In this document: positions 17,604-27,360 of the stretch, piece after piece | How positions within the stretch are numbered: position 1 is the first letter of the stretch | Layout of the letters: the number at the start of each line of letters is the position of its first letter | NCBI GenBank assembly: GCA_025141015.1 | Contig: CP081098.1 | Coordinates: 609,501 to 673,500 of the forward strand | Direction of reading: 5' to 3' | Length of the DNA stretch: 64,000 nucleotides | From: Rhodobacteraceae bacterium M382 | GTDB lineage: Bacteria > Pseudomonadota > Alphaproteobacteria > Rhodobacterales > Rhodobacteraceae | Made by a program: the position numbers and the translations under genes | The notes under the pieces: model-generated | What the model was told of the DNA's origin: nothing | Seen by the model: only the letters and a program-made list of their open reading frames with translations | Databases searched by the model: none

Positions 17604-18547
17604 GTCCGGCTCCTCAGGCGGGGGTCCACGGCGGCATAGGCCAGGTCCACAGCAAAATTCACGACGATGACAGCGAACACCAACAGCATGACGACGCTTT
17701 CGACCACAATCAGATCACGTGACGAAATTGCCTGGAACACAAGCCGCCCGAGCCCTGGCAGGTAAAACACCTGTTCAATGATGATCGATCCTGCCATCAG
17801 GAATGAAAACTGCAACCCGATGATGGTCAGCACCGGGATCAACGCATTGCGTACCCCGTGCCGCCACAGTGCCTGACGACGGGTGAGCCCTTTGGCCCGC
17901 GCAGTGCGCATGAAATCCTCGCCCAGAATGTCCAGCAGAGCCGACCGCATGACCCGGGCCAGAATGGACGCCTGCGGCAAGGCCAGGGCAATTGCGGGCA
18001 GGGTCAGAGAATGCAACCCGACCCAGATCCCGTCGTCCCATCCGGCAAACCCGCCTGCCCCGAACCACCGCAGGTTGATGGCAAAAATCAGCACCAGGAT
18101 CATGGCGAACCAAAAATTGGGGATGGCGACCCCCAACTGTGTGGCACCCATCATGGCGACATCACCTGCTGTGCCCCGGCGTGCGGCGGCATAGATCCCG
18201 GCCGGAAACGCAATCAATGTCGAAAGCATCAATGCATATAGGGCCAACGGCAGCGACACCCACAGGCGTTCGCCGATCATTTCGGCCACCGGCGTGCGAT
18301 AGGTATAGGATGTCCCGAAATCACCTTGGATCAGCCCGCTGACCCAGACAAGATACCGTTCGGTCCGAGACATATCGAGCCCCAGTTCAGCCCGCAGGGC
18401 AGCGACCGTGTCGGGCTGTGCATTGATGCCCAACATAAATGACGCAGGATCGCCCGGCGCAACCTCGACCACTGCAAAGATCACCAACGAGGCAATGGCG
18501 AGGCTGATCAGCAGCGATAAAAGACGTTTGAGAGTATACCGTACCAT
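17600..18547 (-). CDS. Peptide-type ABC transporter permease, DppB-like
   Basis: About 315 residues from the ATG at 18547 (MVRYTLKRLLS), chosen because DppB proteins start just before this first amphipathic-to-membrane helix; the frame upstream to 18613 looks non-conserved. Family features are the long helix-1 to helix-2 segment with APGDPASFMLG, the LPLALYAL helix, and the EAA loop near GLTRRQALWRHGVRNALIP. It opens the permease-permease-ATPase-ALDH-DMT unit. The binding protein gene lies 1.9 kb further on, separated by a plus-strand GMC gene. Confidence 0.93.
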   Translation of the reverse strand: MVRYTLKRLLSLLISLAIASLVIFAVVEVAPGDPASFMLGINAQPDTVAALRAELGLDMSRTERYLVWVSGLIQGDFGTSYTYRTPVAEMIGERLWVSLPLALYALMLSTLIAFPAGIYAAARRGTAGDVAMMGATQLGVAIPNFWFAMILVLIFAINLRWFGAGGFAGWDDGIWVGLHSLTLPAIALALPQASILARVMRSALLDILGEDFMRTARAKGLTRRQALWRHGVRNALIPVLTIIGLQFSFLMAGSIIIEQVFYLPGLGRLVFQAISSRDLIVVESVVMLLVFAVIVVNFAVDLAYAAVDPRLRSRT

Positions 18548-18719
18548 TGCCGCCACGTTAGGCGGGTGTTCCGGGCGGGTCCAGAAAATTGACGCACTGG
18601 AACGCAAGGGCATTTTCGCATCTGACGATTGAATTTGTTTGCTATTATTTCACTTTGGTCGAAACATCCCCGACAGACCCCTGTCCACCGGTATGCAACA
18701 GGGGCAAGCGAGGGCACCG

Positions 18720-20354
18720 ATGCATGAGGAATTCGATTATATCATTGTAGGTGCTGGTTCTGCGGGCTGTGTTCTGGCCAACCGGCTGGGAGCGGATACT
18801 TCGCAAAGGATCCTGGTTCTCGAGGCCGGGCCAATGGATTATGATCTGATGATCCATGTGCCTGCCGGGGTCTATTCGGTGTGGCACAAGCCGGGGCTAA
18901 ACTGGAACTATGACAGCGAACCCGAACCCGAACTGGACAGTCGTCAGGTATTCATTCCCCGTGGCAAGGTTTTGGGTGGGTCGTCGTCCATCAATTCGAT
19001 GGTCTATATGCGCGGGCACCCGCTGGATTACGATGGCTGGGCCAGCCGTCCGGGCATGGCGGATTGGGCATTTGACCGCTGCCTGCCTTACTTTCGGGCC
19101 GGAGAATGTTCGGACCGAGGCGGCAGCGTGTGGCGCGGAGACGCGGGGCCGCTGGGGGTTAGTCAGGCCGGCTATGACAATCCGCTGTTTGATGCATTCG
19201 TGGCGGCAGGTCCGCAGGCCGGGCAGGGACAAACCGATGATCCGAACGGATATCAACCCGAGGGCACCACCCGATTGGATGCGACACGGCGACATGGCCG
19301 CAGGTGCAGTGCCGCGATTGCACATCTGCGCCCGGCGTTGAAGCGAGGCAATGTCACGTTGGTCACTGGGGCTGAGGTGCAACGGGTGGTGATCGAAAAC
19401 GGTCGAGCGACAGGTGTTGAATACATCCACCGCGGCAAGCGGCTGAGGGGGCAGGCAGGGCGGGATGTGATCTTGTCCGGCGGGGCGTTGAATTCGCCAC
19501 AATTGTTGATGCTTTCGGGTATTGGGCCGGCGGGTCATCTGACAGACCATGGCATCCCGGTCGCAGTGGACAGCCCCGGTGTGGGGCAAAACCTGCAGGA
19601 TCATGCCTGTATCATTCTGCAATATGCCTGTCCGTTGCGGTTCCCGTTGCATGTCGTTGACCACCCACTGCGCAAGGCCGCCGCCGGGCTGCGTTGGGTT
19701 TTCATGCGGGATGGGGCGGCGGCGTCGAACATCTGGGAGGCAGGCGGGCTGATCCGGTCGGATGACTCGGTGGCCTATGCCGATCTTCAATATCATTTTG
19801 CACCAGTGGCCTTTGAATATGACGGGCCAAAAATCACGCTGATGCAGGGGTTTGCCATCCATGTGGATCAATTGCGCCCGCGCAGCCGCGGGGCAGTGAC
19901 ATTGCGGTCGGCAGATCCTGCACAAGCACCGCGTTTGAACTTTAACTTCTTCTCCGAACCTGCGGACCTGGACGAGATGGTGCAGGGGGTTTTGCGCACC
20001 CGCGAGCTGATCTCGCAACCGGCATTTGAGGGGCTGCGAGGTGCGGAAATCACGCCAGGACCAGAGGTGCGCAGCCTAGATCAAATCCGGGCCTGGGTAC
20101 GTCAAGCGAGCGAGACAGATTTTCACCCCAGCGGCACGTGTCGGATGGGCGTGGGCGAAGATGCTGTTGTTGGCCCCGATCTGAAAGTCCACGGAGTCGA
20201 CGGGCTGCGCGTGGTGGATGCTTCGGTGATGCCATGGATCACTTCGGGAAATCTGAATGCGCCAACGCAAATGATCGCAGCCAAGGCAGCAGATATCATC
20301 GCCGGACGCGATCCTTTACCCGCTGAACAGGCGGCCTATGCATTTCGAAGCTAA
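18720..20354 (+). CDS. GMC family FAD-dependent alcohol dehydrogenase/oxidase (choline dehydrogenase-like)
   Basis: About 544 residues from the ATG at 18720, where FDYIIVGAGSAGCVLANRL gives the N-terminal FAD-binding fold. Other GMC marks: GGSSSINSMVYMRG, SGGALNSPQLLMLSGIGP, the active-site His in DFHPSGTCRMG, and the terminal SGNLNAPTQMIAAKAADII. The substrate is an alcohol that cannot be named from sequence; resemblance to choline dehydrogenases is at family level only. The gene is on the plus strand, splitting the minus-strand importer genes: permeases on one side and binding protein on the other. A bidirectional terminator separates it from the binding protein gene. Confidence 0.92.
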   Translation: MHEEFDYIIVGAGSAGCVLANRLGADTSQRILVLEAGPMDYDLMIHVPAGVYSVWHKPGLNWNYDSEPEPELDSRQVFIPRGKVLGGSSSINSMVYMRGHPLDYDGWASRPGMADWAFDRCLPYFRAGECSDRGGSVWRGDAGPLGVSQAGYDNPLFDAFVAAGPQAGQGQTDDPNGYQPEGTTRLDATRRHGRRCSAAIAHLRPALKRGNVTLVTGAEVQRVVIENGRATGVEYIHRGKRLRGQAGRDVILSGGALNSPQLLMLSGIGPAGHLTDHGIPVAVDSPGVGQNLQDHACIILQYACPLRFPLHVVDHPLRKAAAGLRWVFMRDGAAASNIWEAGGLIRSDDSVAYADLQYHFAPVAFEYDGPKITLMQGFAIHVDQLRPRSRGAVTLRSADPAQAPRLNFNFFSEPADLDEMVQGVLRTRELISQPAFEGLRGAEITPGPEVRSLDQIRAWVRQASETDFHPSGTCRMGVGEDAVVGPDLKVHGVDGLRVVDASVMPWITSGNLNAPTQMIAAKAADIIAGRDPLPAEQAAYAFRS

Positions 20355-20370
20355 CCTCTTAGGAGCAAAA

Positions 20371-20396
20371 AAAAGCCGCCCCTCTGGGCGGCTTTT
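20371..20396. terminator. Bidirectional intrinsic terminator
   Basis: AAAAGCCGCCC (20371-20381) pairs with GGGCGGCTTTT (20386-20396) around the loop ctct. An A-run before and a T-run within the stem serve both strands: the GMC gene ending at 20354 and the binding protein gene ending at 20414. Confidence 0.9.
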
Positions 20397-20413
20397 CGGT
20401 GAATTGGGGGGGA

Positions 20414-21892
20414 TTACTTGGCCCAGCTGACCCCCGTCAGATCCGTTGCTTGGGTCGGGGCATTGACCCACAACCCTTGGAGATCAGCTTTGGCCACGCC
20501 CAATGCAGCCAGCTGGAACAGGTAACCGTTCACATAATCATCGGCGATGATTTTTTGGGCCTGCTGGAGCATCTCTGTTCGCTTGGCCGGATCGGTGGTG
20601 CCGTTCAGGTCGGTCATCAGCTGCTGGAAGGCTGCGTTGTCATACTGGAAATAGTATTCGGGGCGCGCATAGATGCCGATGTCCATCGGCTCGGTATGGC
20701 TGACGATGGTCAGGCCAAAGTTTTTGCCGCGAAAGACCGTTTCCAACCACTGCGCCCATTCCACATTGGTGATCTCAGCCTTGATCCCGACCTCGGCCAA
20801 CTGGGCCGCGATGATCTCTCCGCCACGGCGTGCGTAGGATGGCGGTGGCAGGTGCAATGTGGTCTCAAATCCATCCGGGAATCCGGCTTCGGCCAACAAC
20901 GAACGGGCCATGTCCGGGTCATGGGCGGATTGGCCGGTCAGATCCACATAGGCCGGGTTGTGGGGGGCAAAATGGGTTCCAATCGGGGTGCCATATCCAA
21001 ACATGGCACCATCCACGATGGCCTGCCGGTCAATGGCGTGGGCGACAGCCTGGCGCACTTTGACGTTGTCAAACGGAGGTTGCTTGTTGTTGGTCGACAG
21101 GATGGTTTCGCCTTCGGTTGATCCGATCAACACCTGGAATCGCGGGTCGGCATCAAACTGAGGCAGGTTTTCCGGCGCGGGATATCCGCTGAATGCGTCG
21201 ATGTCTTCGGCCATCATCGCCGCAAAGGCGGCGGTGGGGTCTGAGATGAATTTGAACGTGGCGCTGTCCAGGTGCGCAGGTGTGCCCCAATAGTCAGAAT
21301 TTTTCACCAGCTCAATCTTGTCGCCCTGAACCCAACCGGAGAATTTGAATGCACCGGTCCCGATTGGGGTTGTCTTGATGTCGCCAATGCTTTCCGGTGC
21401 AACAATCACCGCATCACCCCAGGCCATGTTGAACAGAAAACTGCCATTGGGTTCGCTCAGCGTTACCTTGACGGTCATCGGGTCAACTACGGAAACATCC
21501 GAGATCCCGGCAAACAGTGCTTTTTGTGCATTGGTGCTGTCTTCGGCGCGGGCCCGATCGAGGCTGAATTTCACGTCCTCGGCGTCCATGCCGGTGCCAT
21601 CATGAAAGGTCACGCCGTCCTGCAGATGAAAGGTATATTCCGTCCCATCATCGGAAATATCCCAGCTTTTTGCCAGTCCGGGCACAACGGACCCATCCCC
21701 CATGAACCGGGTCAACCCTTCGAAAACATTCGAATACAGGACCGAGTCGATGGCACCGGCCGCGGCAGATGTCGGGTCCAGATGCGGGGGTTCGAGCTGC
21801 AGCCCAACGGTTACGGTGCCTTTGGCCAGAGCGACCCCCGTGGTGAGCGCCAGAATCGAACTGGCCGTAAGAACAATTGATTTGAATGACAT
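20414..21892 (-). CDS. Peptide-type ABC transporter periplasmic binding protein
   Basis: About 492 residues from the ATG at 21892, which has GGGGAG upstream and a clean signal peptide (basic start, hydrophobic core, cut after GVALA). The mature part begins KGTVTVGLQLEPPHLDP and carries the family 5 signature area KSWDISDDGTEYTFHLQDGV, as in DppA/OppA/NikA-like proteins. It should deliver substrate to the DppBC-like permeases encoded at 16.8-18.5 kb. Peptide-type binding proteins also take up opines, nickel complexes, sugars and other solutes, so the real ligand is open. The gene is separated from its permeases by a gene on the other strand. Confidence 0.93.
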   Translation of the reverse strand: MSFKSIVLTASSILALTTGVALAKGTVTVGLQLEPPHLDPTSAAAGAIDSVLYSNVFEGLTRFMGDGSVVPGLAKSWDISDDGTEYTFHLQDGVTFHDGTGMDAEDVKFSLDRARAEDSTNAQKALFAGISDVSVVDPMTVKVTLSEPNGSFLFNMAWGDAVIVAPESIGDIKTTPIGTGAFKFSGWVQGDKIELVKNSDYWGTPAHLDSATFKFISDPTAAFAAMMAEDIDAFSGYPAPENLPQFDADPRFQVLIGSTEGETILSTNNKQPPFDNVKVRQAVAHAIDRQAIVDGAMFGYGTPIGTHFAPHNPAYVDLTGQSAHDPDMARSLLAEAGFPDGFETTLHLPPPSYARRGGEIIAAQLAEVGIKAEITNVEWAQWLETVFRGKNFGLTIVSHTEPMDIGIYARPEYYFQYDNAAFQQLMTDLNGTTDPAKRTEMLQQAQKIIADDYVNGYLFQLAALGVAKADLQGLWVNAPTQATDLTGVSWAK

Positions 21893-22058
21893 ATTTGTGT
21901 CTCCCCGTCTGGTTGTCCGCGCCCTTGGCTTTGACGCATTTGGGGTAAGTGTTCCCTCTTTAGGCATTTCAATCAAGCGTGGAGGGACAAATCGCGCACT
22001 GGAATCGCGCGACGTAAATTGCTACACCGCAGCATTCTGAACCGCGAACGGGAAGATC

Positions 22059-22892
22059 ATGAGCGCCACGGCCCGCAAATCGGCCCCTAATGCCGACGAT
22101 ATTCGCGCCCTCAAGGGCAAAACTCCAATCGTCAGCCTGACCGCCTATACCACGCCAATGGCACAGGTCATGGACGATCATTGCGACTTTGTTCTTGTGG
22201 GCGATAGTGTCGGGATGGTTCTGCACGGGTTGCCATCGACGCTGTCGGTGACAATGGAAATGATGATCCTGCACGGTCGTGCGGTGGCACGTGGGTTGAG
22301 CAAGGCGATGATGGTTATCGATATGCCGTTCGCCAGCTATGAGCAAAGCCCAGAACAGGCGTTTTGCAACGCGGCGCGGCTGATGGCCGAAACCGGCGCA
22401 GCAGCGGTCAAGCTGGAAGGTGGGGTGGACATGGCCGACACCATCCGGTTTCTGGTCAAACGCGGGATTCCGGTGATGGCCCATATTGGGCTGACGCCAC
22501 AGTCGATCAACACGTTGGGCGGCTACAAGGTGCAGGGGCGAGATGCCCAGGCAGATGCGGTTCTGGCTGATGCACACGCAGTGACGGAGGCTGGTGCGTT
22601 TTCTGTGGTGCTGGAAAAGGTTCCGCAGGGATTGGCCGATCGCATCACGGGTGACATCGCCATCCCGACCATCGGCATTGGTGCCAGCGCCGGATGCGAT
22701 GGGCAGATCCTTGTCGTGGACGACATGCTGGGCTTGTTCACTGCGTTCAAACCGAAATTTGTCAAACGCTATGCCGATCTTGGGCAACAGGCCCAATCCG
22801 CCGTCGCGGACTATGCAGCCGAAGTGCGCGCCCGCACGTTTCCGGCGGCAGAGCATGTGTTTGCCGATCAGATCCCTGCTATCAAAGAGTGA
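22059..22892 (+). CDS. panB: 3-methyl-2-oxobutanoate hydroxymethyltransferase
   Basis: A 277-residue enzyme of usual length that makes ketopantoate from ketoisovalerate and methylenetetrahydrofolate, the first committed step of pantothenate synthesis. Signatures include [29 protein letters not shown] (metal and substrate site), KLEGG, and [14 protein letters not shown]. It is followed six bases later by panC, forming a panBC pair. The intergenic side toward the binding protein gene (21893-22058) must hold divergent promoters. Confidence 0.97.
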   Translation: MSATARKSAPNADDIRALKGKTPIVSLTAYTTPMAQVMDDHCDFVLVGDSVGMVLHGLPSTLSVTMEMMILHGRAVARGLSKAMMVIDMPFASYEQSPEQAFCNAARLMAETGAAAVKLEGGVDMADTIRFLVKRGIPVMAHIGLTPQSINTLGGYKVQGRDAQADAVLADAHAVTEAGAFSVVLEKVPQGLADRITGDIAIPTIGIGASAGCDGQILVVDDMLGLFTAFKPKFVKRYADLGQQAQSAVADYAAEVRARTFPAAEHVFADQIPAIKE

Positions 22893-22898
22893 CTTGAA

Positions 22899-23756
22899 AT
22901 GACTGCTCCCATTTTGCGCCGTCTTGCGGACTTGCGTGTTCGTCAGGCTGAGTGGGCCCGTGCGGGCGAAACAATTGGTGTCGTGCCGACGATGGGGGCG
23001 CTGCATGCGGGGCACCTGTCTCTGGTCGAGGCCGCCTGTGATGTCTGCGACCGGGTCATCGTCACGATCTTTGTCAATCCGCGCCAGTTCAACAGCCCGG
23101 AGGATCTGGCCAATTATCCACGCACCGAACACGAAGACGCACAGAAATTGTCCGGATACCCGGTGGATGTGATCTATGTCCCGGATCCGGATCAGATTTA
23201 TCCTGATGGATATGCGACGACTGTGTCGGTCGACGGATTGACTGATGTTCTGGAGGGCGAATTCCGTCCGGGACATTTTGATGGGGTCGCGACGGTCTGT
23301 GCCAAGTTGTTCCTGCAGACAGGGGCGCAAAAAGCGTTCTTTGGGAAAAAAGACTATCAGCAGATGATGGTGGTGCGACGGATGGCGCGTGATCTGGATA
23401 TTCCGATCGAGGTCATAGGGTGCGAAACGGTGCGTGAAGAGACCGGGCTGGCCATGTCTTCGCGGAATCTCAGATTGTCCGTGTCTGGATTGCGGAAGGC
23501 CGCAGCCCTGTATCGGGTGATGCAGGACATGGCCACCAACCTGGCTGAGGGTGTGGCAGTATCAGAGGTGGAATCGGCGGCGCGTGACGCGCTGTCGGCA
23601 TCGGGTTTCGAGGATATCGAATATCTGGACCTGAGGTGCCAGAACAGTTTGCACAAGCTGGAGCATCCGGATCGCCCCGCGCGTTTGCTGGCGGCGGCCT
23701 GGATGGATGGCATCCGACTGATCGACAATATTGCTGTCCCAGTGTCCGAGCGCTGA
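22899..23756 (+). CDS. panC: Pantothenate synthetase
   Basis: A 285-residue ATP-dependent ligase joining pantoate and beta-alanine. Nucleotidyltransferase motifs: VPTMGALHAGHLSL (HIGH-type box), VTIFVNPRQFN, FFGKKDYQQ, and SSRNLRLS (KMSKS-type region). It directly follows panB with a six-base gap. Repeat copy C starts 13 bases after the stop codon, in sense. Confidence 0.97.
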   Translation: MTAPILRRLADLRVRQAEWARAGETIGVVPTMGALHAGHLSLVEAACDVCDRVIVTIFVNPRQFNSPEDLANYPRTEHEDAQKLSGYPVDVIYVPDPDQIYPDGYATTVSVDGLTDVLEGEFRPGHFDGVATVCAKLFLQTGAQKAFFGKKDYQQMMVVRRMARDLDIPIEVIGCETVREETGLAMSSRNLRLSVSGLRKAAALYRVMQDMATNLAEGVAVSEVESAARDALSASGFEDIEYLDLRCQNSLHKLEHPDRPARLLAAAWMDGIRLIDNIAVPVSER

Positions 23757-23769
23757 ACCAGAACCGAGT

Positions 23770-23853
23770 GCTCCCGCCCGGTGTCGACGCTCCCTGCGGG
23801 AACATCTCCTCCCGTTGGGCCGGGCACCTGCGGTGGAACCGCCCGTGCGGGTG
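23770..23853 (+). repeat. Structured 3'-end repeat, copy C (after panC)
   Basis: Starts 13 bases after the panC stop. Box 1 GCTCCCGCCCG (23770-23780); hairpin 1 TCCC-tgc-GGGA (23791-23801); box 2 TTGGGCCGGGC (23815-23825); hairpin 2 CACCTGC (23825-23831) with GCGGGTG (23847-23853), one G-U pair. This is the only copy not between convergent genes; it lies between two plus-strand genes. Confidence 0.75.
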
Positions 23854-23925
23854 TGGTTTCTGGCTGGCGGGTGGATTTGATCTTGCCTAATGTTCCGGGA
23901 GGTACCGGATTATCGAGGATTGATC

Positions 23926-25410
23926 ATGACCCACATTCTGGCGATCGACCAGGGCACCACGTCAACGCGCGCCATTCTGTTTGACGCTGAAATGAAGCCT
24001 GTGAGTTCTGCACAGTTAGAGTTTGCCCAGCATTTCCCACAGTCCGGGTGGGTTGAACATGATCCGGAAGAGATCTGGTCAACGACTGTCCAGGTCTGTC
24101 GCACTGTTATGGAAGCACAGGGCATCACGGCCACGGATTTGGCTGGAATCGGGATCACCAATCAACGTGAGACCACGGTGGTCTGGGATCGCGTAACGGG
24201 TGCGCCAATCCACAATGCGATCGTCTGGCAGGACCGGCGCACTGCGTCGATCTGCGAAGCTTTGCGCGAGGATGGGCATGAGCCCGACGTCAAGCACAGG
24301 ACCGGCCTGTTGCTGGACCCCTATTTTTCAGGGACCAAGGTCAAGTGGATTTTGGATTCGATACCGGAGAGCCGGGCCCGGGCTGCCCGGGGGGAGCTGT
24401 TGTTTGGAACCATCGACAGTTTCTTGATCTGGCGATTGACCGGAGGAACGGCCCATGTCACCGACGCGACAAACGCGGCGCGTACTCTTTTATATGATAT
24501 CCGGGCCGGAGCGTGGAGCGCAGAGATTTGCGATCTGCTGGATATCCCGATGCAGATGTTGCCCGAGGTCAAGGATTGCGCCGCCGATTTTGGGATAACT
24601 GACACAAAGGTTCTGGGAGGAGAAGTTCCGATCCTGGGGGTGGCAGGAGATCAGCAGGCGGCAACTATCGGGCAGGCATGTTTCCGCCCCGGGATGATGA
24701 AATCGACCTATGGGACCGGGTGTTTTGCCCTGTTGAACACAGGTACAGAACCGGTTGTGTCGAACAATCGGATGCTGACAACCATTGCCTATCAGTTGGG
24801 CGGGAAACCAACCTATGCGCTGGAGGGGTCCATCTTTGTCGCTGGCGCGGCGGTGCAGTGGTTGCGCGACGGATTGGGGATCATTCAGGAGGCCGGGCAA
24901 TCCGGAGAGCTGGCCGCCTCGGCTGATCCGACACAAGATGTCATTCTGGTTCCGGCGTTTACCGGACTGGGGGCACCGTATTGGCAACCCGAGTGCCGCG
25001 GCGGTGTGTTCGGATTGGTGCGCAATTCCGGGCCTGCGGAGTTTGCTCGGGCAGCGTTACAGTCGGTCGGGTATCAGACCCGGGATCTGTGGGAGGCCAT
25101 GCGCGCCGATTGGGGGCAGGAGGCCTCGGTTACTCTGAGAGTTGATGGCGGAATGACGGCCAGCGATTGGGCGATGCAGGGGCTTGCGGATATTCTGGGG
25201 GCATCGGTGGATCGTCCGGTGATGCAGGAAACAACCGCATTGGGTGTTGCGTGGCTGGCAGGGATGAGGGCCGGGATCTACCCGGACCAAAACGGGTTTG
25301 CACAGACCTGGGCTTTGGATCGGCAATTCACCAGCCAGATCAACTCAGATGTGCGGGACGCGTCCTATGCCCGCTGGAAACGGGCCGTTGCGGCGATCAT
25401 GGCGGTGTGA
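23926..25410 (+). CDS. glpK: Glycerol kinase
   Basis: A 494-residue FGGY-family kinase from the ATG at 23926 ([15 protein letters not shown]), preceded by GAGG; an upstream in-frame start at 23890 falls outside the conserved domain. It phosphorylates glycerol to sn-glycerol 3-phosphate. Signatures: phosphate loop [32 protein letters not shown], and the FGGY region [11 protein letters not shown]. No glpF, glpD or glp transporter is adjacent, so it appears as a single gene here. Confidence 0.95.
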   Translation: MTHILAIDQGTTSTRAILFDAEMKPVSSAQLEFAQHFPQSGWVEHDPEEIWSTTVQVCRTVMEAQGITATDLAGIGITNQRETTVVWDRVTGAPIHNAIVWQDRRTASICEALREDGHEPDVKHRTGLLLDPYFSGTKVKWILDSIPESRARAARGELLFGTIDSFLIWRLTGGTAHVTDATNAARTLLYDIRAGAWSAEICDLLDIPMQMLPEVKDCAADFGITDTKVLGGEVPILGVAGDQQAATIGQACFRPGMMKSTYGTGCFALLNTGTEPVVSNNRMLTTIAYQLGGKPTYALEGSIFVAGAAVQWLRDGLGIIQEAGQSGELAASADPTQDVILVPAFTGLGAPYWQPECRGGVFGLVRNSGPAEFARAALQSVGYQTRDLWEAMRADWGQEASVTLRVDGGMTASDWAMQGLADILGASVDRPVMQETTALGVAWLAGMRAGIYPDQNGFAQTWALDRQFTSQINSDVRDASYARWKRAVAAIMAV

Positions 25411-25418
25411 TCCTTTCC

Positions 25419-25478
25419 GCCGTTTGCGCCCGCCGCCGCGTGCCGTCTGCTTGCCGTCGGCGGGGCGTGTGAAACGGC
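25419..25478. terminator. Long imperfect hairpin between convergent genes
   Basis: GCCGTTT (25419-25425) pairs with AAACGGC (25472-25478), and the enclosed GC-rich sequence (CGCCCGCCG against CGGCGGGGCG) extends the stem imperfectly. It lies between the glpK and monooxygenase stop codons and could end transcription from both sides. There is no long T-run. Confidence 0.45.
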
Positions 25479-25481
25479 CGC

Positions 25482-26747
25482 TCAGGAGACTGGGAACCGG
25501 GCATTTTGTGCAATGGTGCGAGGACGAGCATTCAAATCGGAGATCGAGAAACCAGCAATGGTTTTATAGCGTTCGGCGTGTTCAGCCAGCCTGTCCACCG
25601 GAATCACATCGTTAATGGTGTTGAAATCGCCTCCACAAAGGTCCTCGACTTGTTGTAGCACGGCGTCGGGCCCCCCGGAGGAACGGTTGGCGCGTCCAAC
25701 GGCGGTCGCGACCGGGCGAATGTCGTCCTCGTAAGCCTGCAAAGCGGTGGGTGTGATGTCGTGCTCGAGGAGCTTGGCACCAATCACCCGCGCGTCGACG
25801 ATCGCCTGGCTGGCCCCGTTCGAACCGACCGGATAAGTCGGATGGGCCGCGTCACCCATCAAAGTCACGCGGTCCTGGGTCCATTTGTCCAGCGGATCGC
25901 GATCAACCATCGGGTATTCATAGACAACCTCGGCTCCGGTGATCAGAGCGGGCACGTCGACCCAGTCAAATTTCCAAGGTTGAAAGTCAGGTAGGAAATC
26001 GTTGATGTCGGCGGCCCTGTTCCAATCTTCGCGTCTCCACGATACGGAGGGGTCAAAGCTTTTTTCTGCGATCCAGTTGATCGTCGCTATGCCGGTTTCA
26101 GGATCCGGGTTCGAGATCGGGTAGGCAACCAGACGCAAATGGTCGTGCCCGATCATCACCATGGCACCACCGCCAAAGAATGCTTTGGCGCGCGTTGTCG
26201 CACGCCACAGGATGCGCCCGTTCCAGATTGGGGCACCTTCGTCCGGCACCATCTGAGCGCGTAGTGCCGAATGGATACCATCGGCGGCCACGATCAGAGA
26301 GCCAGAGACGCGTTCGCCGTTTTCCAGGGCGAGAACTGCGCTGTTGCCGTTGTTTTCAAATCCAACGGCCCGCGTCCCGGTGGTGATGCATTCGGGACCG
26401 GCACGGGAGATCAAGGCGTTGTACAGCATGACCTGCAGGTGGCCGCGATGTACGGAATATTGTGGCCAGGCATAACCGGCCCAGCGACCGCGGGGCTCTT
26501 CCCAGATGGTTTTGCCCAATTTCGAATAGAATCCATATTGCCGGGTCTTGACGCCGATCGCGTCGATTTCGGTCTCCAGACCCAAATCGATCAATTCCCG
26601 CACGGCATTTGGCTGCAAATTGATGCCAACACCCAGCGGTTTGATTTCATTGGTGGATTCATAGATATGAAACGGCACCCCAATTTGATGTAACGTCAGC
26701 CCCAGCGTCAATCCCGCGATGCCGCCACCTGCAATGAGAATGGTCAT
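25482..26747 (-). CDS. FAD-dependent monooxygenase (aromatic hydroxylase family)
   Basis: A 421-residue flavoprotein of the PHBH/salicylate hydroxylase superfamily. FAD-binding fold at the N-terminus (ILIAGGGIAGLTLGLTL), the middle motif LIVAADGIHSALR, and the C-terminal VTLMGDAAHPTYPVGSNGASQAI flavin-ribityl motif. The overall sequence, with GINLQPNAVREL and the PEEGAP-like VPDEGAP region, recalls PhzS-type hydroxylases. The substrate is not identifiable and no ring-cleavage or degradative gene is nearby. It starts at 26747 with GGAGG-like upstream sequence. Confidence 0.88.
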   Translation of the reverse strand: MTILIAGGGIAGLTLGLTLHQIGVPFHIYESTNEIKPLGVGINLQPNAVRELIDLGLETEIDAIGVKTRQYGFYSKLGKTIWEEPRGRWAGYAWPQYSVHRGHLQVMLYNALISRAGPECITTGTRAVGFENNGNSAVLALENGERVSGSLIVAADGIHSALRAQMVPDEGAPIWNGRILWRATTRAKAFFGGGAMVMIGHDHLRLVAYPISNPDPETGIATINWIAEKSFDPSVSWRREDWNRAADINDFLPDFQPWKFDWVDVPALITGAEVVYEYPMVDRDPLDKWTQDRVTLMGDAAHPTYPVGSNGASQAIVDARVIGAKLLEHDITPTALQAYEDDIRPVATAVGRANRSSGGPDAVLQQVEDLCGGDFNTINDVIPVDRLAEHAERYKTIAGFSISDLNARPRTIAQNARFPVS

Positions 26748-26982
26748 AAAGATGCCTCCTGTTCCCTTGGGGGTAACTCAACCAGTAGGTGCAGCCCAGG
26801 GCAAGGTGACATTGCGCGCAGCGGCGAATTTTGGCGAATTGGGGCCTGGTCATTGCCGCAAAGGGGCTGTGGGGCGGTCAGCTGTAGGCATTTAAATTTA
26901 TGGAGCACATATTTGGGGAGCGGCAATGGGCGTTGCCTCTTTTGTTGTCGCAACGATACGGTACGAACATTGGAGTTTCGTG

Positions 26983-27360
26983 ATGTCATTAGTAAGCGAT
27001 TTGAAAAATTTAGAATGTGAATTGCTGGATCCCGTGGTACGGGCCGATCCGGTCAAAATGCACAGGTTATTGGCCGATGACTTTGTAGAAATCGGACAGT
27101 CTGGTCGCAACTATGACAAATCTGGGGTGATACGCATGTTGGCAGCCGCGTCTACAAGCCCACAATCCGTCAGTATCGTGGATTTTGAAGCCAGATCCGT
27201 TGGGCCAGGTTTGGTATTGGCAACTTACCAGATCGCCGAAACCAAAGTGTTACGGAGCTCATTGTGGCGTTTGTCGGGGCAAAACTGGCAGATGGTGTTT
27301 CATCAAGGCATTCCAATGAGAAACAGCGTGCGCCAACCGCACACGACAGATTTTGTCTAA
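26983..27360 (+). CDS. SnoaL/NTF2-like protein (DUF4440 type)
   Basis: About 125 residues from the ATG at 26983, with GGAG eight bases before; the frame is open further upstream (to 26926) but that part does not look like protein. The sequence SLVSDLKNLECELLDP...LLADDFVEIGQSG...WRLSGQNWQMVFHQGIP follows the DUF4440 pattern: an N-terminal helix, the DDFVEIG strand, and a final WQMVFHQ strand. Such cone-shaped domains bind or isomerise small molecules, but no function can be assigned. Its stop overlaps the idi stop by four bases on the opposite strand. Confidence 0.75.
   Translation: MSLVSDLKNLECELLDPVVRADPVKMHRLLADDFVEIGQSGRNYDKSGVIRMLAAASTSPQSVSIVDFEARSVGPGLVLATYQIAETKVLRSSLWRLSGQNWQMVFHQGIPMRNSVRQPHTTDFV

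Noticed and set aside
18720-20354. Calling the GMC enzyme betA and the ALDH betB
   Set aside because: No betI, betC or choline transporter is present and the importer is of the peptide type; family resemblance alone is not enough.
26922-26937. Small hairpin GGCAA/TTGCC before the SnoaL-like gene
   Set aside because: Five-base stem, no repeats elsewhere; chance level.
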